Assembly (NCBI GenBank): GCA_904420215.1
Contig: CAJFUR010000156.1
Span: 1-49,655, forward strand
From: an uncultured Eggerthellaceae bacterium
GTDB lineage: Bacteria > Actinomycetota > Coriobacteriia > Coriobacteriales > Eggerthellaceae
Length of the DNA stretch: 49,655 nt
Direction: 5' to 3'
A program made the position numbers and the translations under genes. The number at the start of each line of letters is the position of its first letter. The first letter of the stretch is position 1. The notes beneath the pieces were generated by a model. It ran no database searches. It was not told where the DNA came from and worked only from the letters and a program-made list of their open reading frames with translations. Positions 43,370 through 49,655 of this stretch are shown piece by piece.

Positions 43370-43385
43370 GCGACACGTCCTTTCT

Positions 43386-43481
43386 TTCTTGCGTACACGC
43401 GTTTTTCGCTTTTCGGTATAGTAATTCTTGCGTTCGCAAGAATCAAGACGGTTGCAGAGGAAATTCATGCGAACGCAAGAA
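43386..43481 (-). promoter_or_regulatory. hipBA promoter with three phased operators
   Basis: TTGATT (43441-43446), 17 bases, TACTAT (43418-43423) on the minus strand form the promoter. Its spacer is a 9-bp perfect palindrome, ATTCTTGCG-TT-CGCAAGAAT, at 43424-43443. A second site with one mismatch is at 43464-43481 and a half-site, TTCTTGCG, at 43386-43393. Centres at about 43394.5, 43433.5 and 43472.5 are exactly 39 bases apart. Confidence 0.8.
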
Positions 43482-43517
43482 ACGCGACACCCGCCGCGAG
43501 ACAATGACCTCCATATG

Positions 43518-43546
43518 TTGCATAGCACCAATGATAGATATATACT
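43518..43546 (+). promoter_or_regulatory. Promoter of the radical SAM gene
   Basis: TTGCAT at 43518-43523, 17 bases, TATACT at 43541-43546, inside an A+T-rich stretch (43520-43580). It is about 100 bases before the start at 43643. The hipBA promoter points the other way about 75 bases to the left. Confidence 0.55.
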
Positions 43547-43642
43547 AATATAGGATATTATCTAATAATAAAGGACACGACATTAGGGCAGAGATCTGTC
43601 AAAAAGCCGGAATTCGCACAAGCAGACGAGAGAGGAAAGCCC

Positions 43643-44656
43643 ATGATCGACGGCGACATCAAACGCATTATCGGCAAGGCAACCGACGGCGGGCGCATTG
43701 GCAAAAGCGAACTCGTTGCGCTTTTGAGCTGCAACGACACTTCCGAGGAAGCGTTCGCCATCCGCGCGGCGGGCGGATACCTCATGCGCCAGCGCACCCA
43801 GAACGCCGGCGTCGTCTTCGGGCAGATCGGCATTGAAATGCACCCGTGCGAGGCCAATTGCAGCTTCTGCTCGTTCGCGGCCGACTTCACCCAGATGAGT
43901 GCCACCCGGCTCGACGACGAGGCCATCGCCGAAAGCACGCGCAACTTCACCGGGTCGGGCGACTTGTACGGCCTGTGGCTCATGGCCATGGCAACCTACG
44001 ATCTGGAAGCTTATCTGGACGCGGTGCGGGTGGCCAAGGCGAACCTTGGCGGCCCCACGAACATCTACTCCAACGTGGGCGACACCAGTCGCGAGGACTT
44101 CGAGGCCATGAAGGCTGCCGGCATCGACGGCGTGTACCACTGCTGGCGGTTGCGCGAGGGAACCGACACCCCCTTCAGCGACGAGACGCGCAAGCAAACG
44201 CTCGTGAACGCCAAGGAGGCGGGGCTTGACGTACTCGACGCCGTGGAACCCATCGGACCCGAACACGAGCCGCACGAACTGGCCGAACACATCCTGTTCG
44301 ACGTGGAGATGGAATGCATTCAAACCGGCTCCATGAAGCGCATCCCCGTTCCCGGCACGCCCTTCGAGGGAACGCCCATGATCACCGACCTGCGTCTGGC
44401 AACCATCGTGGCGGCGCAGGCGCTTGCCGTGGCCAACCTCGACCGCGTGCCGTGGCTGGGCATTCACGAACCCAGCCCCATTGGCTACGCGTCCGGGGCC
44501 AACCTCATCACCGCCGAGACGGGCTTCAACCCGCGCGACACCGCCGAGGACACGTCCGCCAACCGCGGACTGGACATCCCGGCGTGCCGCGAAATCCTGC
44601 GTCAAGCAGGCTTTTCCGCCTTGGTGCGCGGCGACGGCAGCAGGGTGGACTTGTAG
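43643..44656 (+). CDS. BioB-like radical SAM protein
   Basis: 337 residues. CEANCSFC (about residue 71) is the CxxxCxxC motif binding the radical SAM [4Fe-4S] cluster. The fold continues like biotin synthase/HydE: NIYSNVGDTSREDFEAMKAAGIDGVYHCW, DAVEPIGPEHEP, and a BATS-like end with RIPVPGTPFEGTP and IGYASGANLIT. The extra Cys set that holds BioB's sulfur-donating [2Fe-2S] cluster is not evident, so sulfur insertion into dethiobiotin is unlikely. It lies divergently among men genes; a role in quinone or cofactor modification is possible but unproved. GAGAGGAAAG precedes the ATG. Confidence 0.8.
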   Translation: MIDGDIKRIIGKATDGGRIGKSELVALLSCNDTSEEAFAIRAAGGYLMRQRTQNAGVVFGQIGIEMHPCEANCSFCSFAADFTQMSATRLDDEAIAESTRNFTGSGDLYGLWLMAMATYDLEAYLDAVRVAKANLGGPTNIYSNVGDTSREDFEAMKAAGIDGVYHCWRLREGTDTPFSDETRKQTLVNAKEAGLDVLDAVEPIGPEHEPHELAEHILFDVEMECIQTGSMKRIPVPGTPFEGTPMITDLRLATIVAAQALAVANLDRVPWLGIHEPSPIGYASGANLITAETGFNPRDTAEDTSANRGLDIPACREILRQAGFSALVRGDGSRVDL

Positions 44657-44807
44657 CCCAGCGACACACCGGACGCAGACGGCAGCGCTTGCGAGGGGGG
44701 GGGGCGCAGGCGGCGAGTCCAAAACGCTGGGCAGAGTGCGTACCCAAAGCCCCAAGCGCACGAACGCGCGGAACCCGAGCGGAAAACAACAACGCTTTGC
44801 GGCGGTG
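44657..44807. repeat. Copy 2 of the dispersed element, with a long G run
   Basis: GGCAGCGCTTGCGA at 44681 leads into an uninterrupted run of about ten G, then CGCAGGCGGCGAG. It matches the sequence at 41740-41772, which has five G and CAC in place of the long run. It lies between convergent genes; no terminator with a U tract is seen. Confidence 0.6.
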
Positions 44808-45848
44808 TCAGGCGTGCGAGAATTCCTCGAGGACGCGCACGAAGGCCGCGGGGCGTTCCAGATGCACGTTGTGGCCCGCTTGGGAAACGACGCGCGCGGT
44901 CAGGGGGCGGAACGCGCCTCGGGAGGCGGAAGCGGCTTGGGCGGGGGGAGCGCTCCGGGTGTCCACAGCACCTTGGACGCCCGGAGTGGCTCGGGTTGCC
45001 GGGGCGGCCTGGGTGCCCGCGACAACCCGAACCGGCGGAGCGGCTTGGGTGCCTGCGGCGGGCTGGGCGGCAAGCTGTTCCGCAAGCGCGCGGTACTTCG
45101 CGTCGCGCTCGCCGGCAACATAGCACACGGGGATGCCGCGCGCCTGCAACTCCTGCAGCGTCGCAAGGACTTCGGCGCGGTCGGGCATGCGGTGGGCGCC
45201 GGTTCCCTCGAACGTGCGCGCCAAGGCTTCGGCGTCGTTTGCCAAACGCTGCTCGCGCACACAGGCGCGAACGCCGCTGGGCAAGTCCCGCTGCGTGGCG
45301 AACAGGGGCAGACGCTCCCATGCGTCCATGAACGCAGCCACGCCGTCCTCGCGCAGCCGGCGGGCGTTCTCCCCGTTGCGGCGCGCCGCTTCCTCGCGCT
45401 CCGCAGGCGACGCGGGACCCAAGCCGGCGCTTTCCAGCACGAGCGCACCAAAGGGGAGGCCGCTCGGAAGCGCGCGGGCTGCTGCGGCAAGCGCCATGCG
45501 CCCGCCCATGGAGTAGCCCACCACGCACGGCGCGCACCCGGCGTTTTCGCCCTGCACGTGCTGCAGGAACGCGAGCAGCGCCCCGCAGGCGGCGTCCATG
45601 CCGTAGGCCGCTGGGTCGCAGGGACGCTCGCTTTTGCCATGCCCCACGAAGTCGAATGCATACACCAGACGCCGCGACGCCAGACGGGCGGCAATGTCGT
45701 CCCACGAGCGGGCACTCTGCGCGAAACCGTGCAGCAAGACGAACGGGCGCGAAGCGCAGGCGTCGGCGGCGCGGCCAGCCGCAGCAGCGCCCCAGCACAC
45801 GAACCGGTAACGCACGCCCACATGCGAAAACGTGTCCGACGCCTTCAT
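44808..45848 (-). CDS. menH: Alpha/beta hydrolase, probable MenH, with an Ala-rich insertion
   Basis: 346 residues. LLHGFAQSARSWDDIAARL (about 38-56), the nucleophile elbow VGYSMGGRMAL with Ser113, IPVCYVAGERDAKY with Asp249, and AGHNVHLERPAAF with His326 form the MenH-type active site (SHCHC synthase). Typical MenH is about 250 residues. Part of the excess is the segment at about 261-311, in which GTQAAP-type words repeat, just before the His loop. Position between menD and menB supports the assignment over a generic hydrolase. The ATG at 45848 has GGGGCGAAG upstream. Confidence 0.82.
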   Translation of the reverse strand: MKASDTFSHVGVRYRFVCWGAAAAGRAADACASRPFVLLHGFAQSARSWDDIAARLASRRLVYAFDFVGHGKSERPCDPAAYGMDAACGALLAFLQHVQGENAGCAPCVVGYSMGGRMALAAAARALPSGLPFGALVLESAGLGPASPAEREEAARRNGENARRLREDGVAAFMDAWERLPLFATQRDLPSGVRACVREQRLANDAEALARTFEGTGAHRMPDRAEVLATLQELQARGIPVCYVAGERDAKYRALAEQLAAQPAAGTQAAPPVRVVAGTQAAPATRATPGVQGAVDTRSAPPAQAASASRGAFRPLTARVVSQAGHNVHLERPAAFVRVLEEFSHA

Positions 45849-46228
45849 CTTCGCCCCTTTTCCGCACCGCTCAATGCTGCTCGTTCTTTCCCATACGGAC
45901 ACCTCGCAGCAAGAACACACGGGAGTCGCATTTGGACAACCCGCATGAAGTCAAGCAGTATTCAAGCACGTTTTCGCAAAGATGCCAACCGATGCCCAAC
46001 GGCGACCAAACGCACATCCAACAAAAAAGCCACCGAAAGTCGCCAACTCAACGCCCCACCCCCAGGACACGACCGCAAGCACGGCGTAAGGTTTTTGGGG
46101 TTTGGACGAAGTCCTCCGATTCGGAGGGCAGCCCGCAGAGCCGGCCGAGGAATCGGGGCAAGAAAAGAGGAGGTTCCCCCCTATCCTTTGATTTGCCGAG
46201 AATCGAAGGGAGAAAAGGAGAACCCCGC
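45849..46228. other. Intergenic region between menD and menH
   Basis: No gene is supported. A small hairpin, CCTCCG-ATT-CGGAGG, is at 46113-46127. Around 45950-46030 composition drops to moderate G+C, where the menH promoter is expected on the minus strand; no boxes are clear. Confidence 0.45.
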
Positions 46229-46360
46229 ATGACAGACGATACCAACCCTCATGCCCGTGGCTTCCGCGCCCGCCTTGCCGCGCGCCGCAGGTTCGTCACA
46301 GTCCCTGATACGGGGCGTAGCGGCTGGTCACGCCAGCGAGGGGCAGCTTCACCTCGATGA
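46229..46360 (+). CDS. Possible 43-residue peptide overlapping the 3' end of menD
   Basis: ATG preceded by AAAAGGAG at 9 bases, encoding MTDDTNPHARGFRARLAARR and 23 more residues. The ribosome site is excellent, but the last 65 bases lie antisense to menD codons, and the sequence is basic and unrecognised. It may be the surviving 5' end of a gene cut by menD sequence, or a chance start. Confidence 0.25.
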   Translation: MTDDTNPHARGFRARLAARRRFVTVPDTGRSGWSRQRGAASPR

Positions 46361-48575
46361 GGCTGATGCCCGGGGTCCCCAGCGCGCCCGCATACGCCTC
46401 CCGGAAGGCGGCGACCGTTTCCACCGCGCGGTACGGCACGCCGAACGCGCTTGCGGCGTCGGCGAACCGAACGTCCTGCGGCACCAGGAACAGGCGCTCG
46501 AAATAGGCGTCGTCGGACTTCTGCGGCAACATGTCGAAGATGCCTCCGCCGTTGTTGTTCAGAAGCACGATGACGACGCTGCGCGCGGCGTCCCCGCCGT
46601 GATGCACCAGCAGCTCGCGTTGCAAGGCGAGCGCGTTCAGGTCGTGCAGCATCGTGAAATCGCCGGTGAGGAACGTGGTTTGCACGAAGTGCTGCGCCGC
46701 GCCCAAGGCGGTGGACACCGTGCCGTCGATGCCGTTCTGCCCGCGGTTGCACAGCACCGCCAGACGCTTGTCCTGTTTCACGTAGAACGTGTCAAGCGCC
46801 CGCACCGACATGGAATTGGCCGAGAACAGGCACGACCCCTCGGGCGCCATGTCCAGAAGCGCCTGCACGTAGCCGCCCTCTACGTCGGGTTGCGCCTGCA
46901 AGACCGCGCAGATGCGCGTGCGCGCCCGCGCGTTGAGGGCCTGCCACTGCCGCGCGAACTGGCGCTGCGCTTCGGTGGGGAGGGCGGAGGAGCCCGGCGT
47001 GGCGGCGCTTCCAACAGGCCCGCCTTCGGCACCGCCTTCAAAGCCGCCGCCTTGCCCCGGCACATTCCGCATGCCAGCCTGTTCCATCGAGCGCACGAAC
47101 TCGAGCGGCGTGCAGGCTGCGAACAGGTCGGTCGCCAAGTTGAAGTCGCGCGTTTGGGCCACGTCCACCACCACGTTCAGCGGGCGGGCGGCGGCCAGGC
47201 GCTGCGTGCAGTGTTTGGAGATGGGGTAGCGCCCGAAGCGGACGACGACGTCCGGCAGCGGGCAAGCGGCATCGCCGAACACGTTGTCGTAGTTGTCGAT
47301 GACCGCCTCGTCGGCAAAACCGCGCAGGCCCGACAGGGGATCGGCCAGAAGCGGCAGGCTGCGGCGGCGCGCCCACGCCAGAACCTCGCGCGCCTCGGCT
47401 TCGGTCTCGCACGTTCCCTCGCCCGCCAGCACGAGCGTGCGGCCGCCCTGCAGCAATTCGCCCACCTGTTGCAGGGCCTTGGCGTCCAAGCGCCCTTCGA
47501 CGCCAAGGCGGCAGAAGGAAAACCCGTGCGAGCGGCCCGCCTCGAACAGGCCCTCGACCGCGAAATCGGGCGTGAGAGGCTCGTCAAGCTGGAAGTTCAC
47601 CTGCACCGGACCCGCCATGTGGCGGCACCCGCGCGCGGCCACGACGCCCTCGCGCGCGGCAGGGGCGGCCGGGGCGGCGTCGCAGGTCGCGGACGCGTGG
47701 GTCAAGGGCATGCAAGCAGCCGCTGCCGCGCCAGCGAGATCCGGGGCGTCGGCCGCTGCAGCCGCCATCGAGCCAGCGACGCCCGCCGCACCGGCGGCAC
47801 GCACCGCATCCGCGGCGTCTTCCGCAGCGGCCGGCGGCACGTCCGCCCCCGGCCCCAATGCGGAAAGGCACGCCTCGCGCGCGGCCTGGCGGGCAAACGC
47901 CACGTCGCGCGGCGCGGCACCCGGCATGGTCATCTGCCGGAAGCTGCGCACGTGATCGCCATATGCCTTCACCTGGTCAACCGTCTGCGGCGCCCCGAAG
48001 CCCTGCAGGCGCAGGGGCCGGTCGCCCGAAAGCACCACCAGCGGCACGCGCGAGGTTTCGGCTTCCATCACTGCGGGGTAGTAGTTCGCCAGCGCCGTGC
48101 CCGACGTGCATACCAGCGCCACAGGGCGCCCGCTTGCCTTGGCCAGACCCAATGCAAAGAACGACGCGCCGCGCTCGTCCACGTCCACATACACGCGCAT
48201 GCGCTCGGGAAAGCGCCGGCTCATTTCGAATGCCGTCATGGTAAGCGCCGTGGAGCGCGACCCCGGGCTGATCACCGTTTCGCGCACGCCCCAACGCGCC
48301 AGTTCGTCGAAGAACGCCGAAACGAACAGCGCCGTGGCCTGTTGGCTGGTTGGTGGTTGGCTGGTTGGTGGTTGGCTGGTTGGCTGCTGGCCACTGGCCG
48401 GTTGGTCGCTGGCTGCCTGCCGGTTGCCGGCTGCTGCCTGCTGGCCGTCGGCCTGCTGGTCGGCCACTTGCCGGCCGTCGCCTTCCGCCCGCTGGGCAGC
48501 CGCTGCCTGCTGGCCGCCTGTCGCCGGCTCGGCGTTTGCCGACCCTAGGACGCCCGTCGTTCGCTGGTTGTTCAT
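46296..48575 (-). CDS. menD: SEPHCHC synthase with a repeat-rich N-terminus and internal insertions
   Basis: 759-residue thiamin diphosphate enzyme joining isochorismate and 2-oxoglutarate; MenD is usually 540-600. Signatures: VISPGSRSTALTM (about 101), VALVCTSGTALANYYPAV (about 152), SGDRPLRLQGFGAPQTVDQ and NRGQNGIDGTVSTALGAAQ near the C-terminus. Residues 1-80 are an extra Gln/Ala/Pro-rich N-terminus ending in pentapeptide PTSQP repeats, and about 241-315 is an Ala-rich insertion; a third Gly-rich run is near 500. The first ATG has GAGGTGA 6 bases upstream, and no other ATG precedes the conserved core, so the extension is probably translated. Gap of 408 bases to menF. Confidence 0.93.
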   Translation of the reverse strand: MNNQRTTGVLGSANAEPATGGQQAAAAQRAEGDGRQVADQQADGQQAAAGNRQAASDQPASGQQPTSQPPTSQPPTSQQATALFVSAFFDELARWGVRETVISPGSRSTALTMTAFEMSRRFPERMRVYVDVDERGASFFALGLAKASGRPVALVCTSGTALANYYPAVMEAETSRVPLVVLSGDRPLRLQGFGAPQTVDQVKAYGDHVRSFRQMTMPGAAPRDVAFARQAAREACLSALGPGADVPPAAAEDAADAVRAAGAAGVAGSMAAAAADAPDLAGAAAAACMPLTHASATCDAAPAAPAAREGVVAARGCRHMAGPVQVNFQLDEPLTPDFAVEGLFEAGRSHGFSFCRLGVEGRLDAKALQQVGELLQGGRTLVLAGEGTCETEAEAREVLAWARRRSLPLLADPLSGLRGFADEAVIDNYDNVFGDAACPLPDVVVRFGRYPISKHCTQRLAAARPLNVVVDVAQTRDFNLATDLFAACTPLEFVRSMEQAGMRNVPGQGGGFEGGAEGGPVGSAATPGSSALPTEAQRQFARQWQALNARARTRICAVLQAQPDVEGGYVQALLDMAPEGSCLFSANSMSVRALDTFYVKQDKRLAVLCNRGQNGIDGTVSTALGAAQHFVQTTFLTGDFTMLHDLNALALQRELLVHHGGDAARSVVIVLLNNNGGGIFDMLPQKSDDAYFERLFLVPQDVRFADAASAFGVPYRAVETVAAFREAYAGALGTPGISLIEVKLPLAGVTSRYAPYQGL
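48341..48385 (-). repeat. Three 15-base tandem repeats within menD
   Basis: GTTGGCTGGTTGGTG is at 48341-48355 and 48356-48370, with a third near-copy at 48371-48385. On the coding strand each gives PTSQP or PTSQQ. A 15-base unit can gain or lose copies without shifting frame. Looser GGTTGG words continue to about 48430. Confidence 0.85.
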
Positions 48576-48983
48576 GCTGCGTCACCTCGCTTTGCATCTG
48601 AACTCCCCGCCCCCCCCCCCTCAGAGGGTTCGTTCGTCCATTGCCGCCCCGGCAAGCCCACTTCCCTTGACGTTTGCACGCGTCAGGAGGCATGGCGCCC
48701 GGCAGGGGCCTCGTTCACCATCATACTCGACTTCATCCCCCCTGTCAGCCAAAGGCAAGCGGGCAGATCCGGAGTTTCCTTCCCCAAGCCGCGCAAAACC
48801 ACCGGACGGCGGAACCAAGCTCCCTGACAGGACAGCCCCAACGGGCCGCGTGCGCCTTCGATCCATGCGCGAAGCGCGATTCGCGCCGCCACGGCGAAAC
48901 GGGCGCGCGCGACAGCGCCACGGCGCGACCACCCGTGCCGCCACGACAGCGCGGCCACGTGCGGCGCCGCGGCAACGCAGGCG
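48576..48983. other. Intergenic region between menF and menD
   Basis: No gene is supported. A run of about twelve C is at 48609-48620. GCGCGA-TTCGCGC-type palindromic sequence is near 48877-48890. The gap must hold the menD promoter, but nothing clear was identified. Confidence 0.5.
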
Positions 48984-49655
48984 CTACTCGCCCCCAAAGG
49001 CGCCCAGGATGGTTTGCAGCTTCATGTCTATTTCGTCGTATTCGGCATCGGCGTCGCTGCCGGCGACGATGCCGCACCCCGCGTAGACCCAGCCCACCTC
49101 GCCGTCGAACACGCCGGTGCGCAGCGCCACGGAAAACTCGCCGTCGCCCGCGCCGTCCACGTATCCACAGGCCCCGGCGAAAAAGCCGCGGTTGTACGCC
49201 TCGATGCGCCGGATGAGCATCTTCGCCTCGCCCACCGGCGTGCCCGCCACGGCGGGCGTGGGATGCAAATCGCCCCTCATGGTCCACAGGTCCACGCCCT
49301 CCAGCATGCGCGCGCGGGCGGGCGTGCACAGGTGCTGCACGTGCGTGAGCGGCAGAATGCCCGGCTGGTCGGGCACTTCCACGTCGTAGCAGGTGCGCCG
49401 GAACACTTCGCGGATGAACCTGACCACGTAGTCGTGCTCCGCGCGGTTCTTGGCGTCGGCCATGAGCTTTGCGGCAAGCCGCTCCCGCTCCTCTGGCGAA
49501 GCGCCCGCAGGACACGTGCCGGCAAGGCACATGCTTTGCACCCGATTGCCGCTTTTGCGCACCAGCAACTCGGGCGTGCAGCCGCAGAAGAACACGTCGG
49601 CGTAGCGGTAGAGCAGCACCGTGCCGCGCGCCGGACCGTCAATGAGGTTGACCAG
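48984..49655 (-). CDS. menF: Isochorismate synthase, C-terminal part (runs off the right edge)
   Basis: 223 C-terminal residues of a chorismate-binding enzyme that converts chorismate to isochorismate, the first menaquinone step. Family blocks: FFCGCTPELLVRK, AGTCPAGASPEE, HDYVVRFIREVF, MRGDLHPTPAVAGTPVGEA, YNRGFFAGACGYVDGAGDGEFSVALR and YAGCGIVAGSDADAEYDE. The H-P-T-P-A-V and G-x-x-D-x-x-G-x-G-E-F patterns favour isochorismate synthase over anthranilate or aminodeoxychorismate synthase. Siderophore-type EntC is the alternative, made unlikely by the men neighbourhood. The N-terminus is outside the window. Confidence 0.9.
   Translation of the reverse strand: MVNLIDGPARGTVLLYRYADVFFCGCTPELLVRKSGNRVQSMCLAGTCPAGASPEERERLAAKLMADAKNRAEHDYVVRFIREVFRRTCYDVEVPDQPGILPLTHVQHLCTPARARMLEGVDLWTMRGDLHPTPAVAGTPVGEAKMLIRRIEAYNRGFFAGACGYVDGAGDGEFSVALRTGVFDGEVGWVYAGCGIVAGSDADAEYDEIDMKLQTILGAFGGE

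Noticed and set aside
48576-48983. A gene between menF and menD
   Set aside because: Short frames on both strands overlap one another, lack ribosome sites and have only composition-driven sequence.
1-49655. Insertion sequences, prophage genes, tRNA and rRNA genes
   Set aside because: No transposase, integrase, phage structural motif, tRNA cloverleaf or rRNA-like sequence was recognised on either strand by reading; a dedicated RNA search could still find small RNAs.

Overview
The window is G+C-rich DNA (roughly 60-65% by eye) from an anaerobic actinobacterium. The gene content fits the Coriobacteriia, most likely an Eggerthellaceae relative (Eggerthella/Slackia/Gordonibacter type): two Tat-exported molybdopterin reductase operons, a Tat-exported FAD oxidoreductase paired with a membrane-bound LuxR regulator, rubrerythrin, and a classical menaquinone pathway. 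The species is an inference; no rRNA or tRNA gene is visible.

Layout. 1-741: start of guaB, running off the left edge. 1032-7560: a tetrathionate/arsenate/selenate-reductase-like operon (catalytic A, ferredoxin B, NrfD anchor, TorD chaperone) with a LysR gene upstream. 7750-10447: a small lipoprotein-like gene, a toxin-antitoxin pair and a Bcr/CflA exporter. 10607-14791: M18 aminopeptidase, rubrerythrin with an operator-like palindrome, a membrane-anchored XRE regulator and a YfcE-type phosphoesterase. 15320-21701: Tat flavoprotein reductase, 550-aa LuxR-type membrane regulator, ApbE flavin transferase and an amidohydrolase. 22194-25642: CNNM/CorC-type protein divergent from a drug exporter fused to CBS domains. 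25741-30324: an accessory island with an AlbA/Schlafen-type regulator, a phased operator array, a decayed paralogue end, a HipB-less HipA-like kinase and a BspA-like repeat protein. 30574-37037: SPFH protein with GntR regulator and a DMSO-reductase-type operon (A, B, TorD, NrfD). 37603-49655: menaquinone genes menF, menD, menH, menB and a menE-menC fusion, all on the minus strand, interrupted by a hipBA module and a divergent BioB-like radical SAM gene.

How it fits together: menaquinone (MenF, D, H, C, E, B) supplies electrons through NrfD-type quinol oxidases and four-cluster ferredoxins to two extracytoplasmic molybdenum enzymes. The TorD proteins would mature these enzymes before Tat export. 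The flavoprotein reductase is probably a further terminal reductase.

Two features stand out across the region. First, at least seven unrelated proteins carry long Ala/Gly/Pro-rich insertions, and many intergenic gaps hold short degenerate tandem repeats. Second, three regulatory regions (the AlbA-type gene, hipBA and rubrerythrin) have repeated or palindromic operators placed on recognisable promoters. No insertion sequence, prophage, CRISPR array or RNA gene was found.
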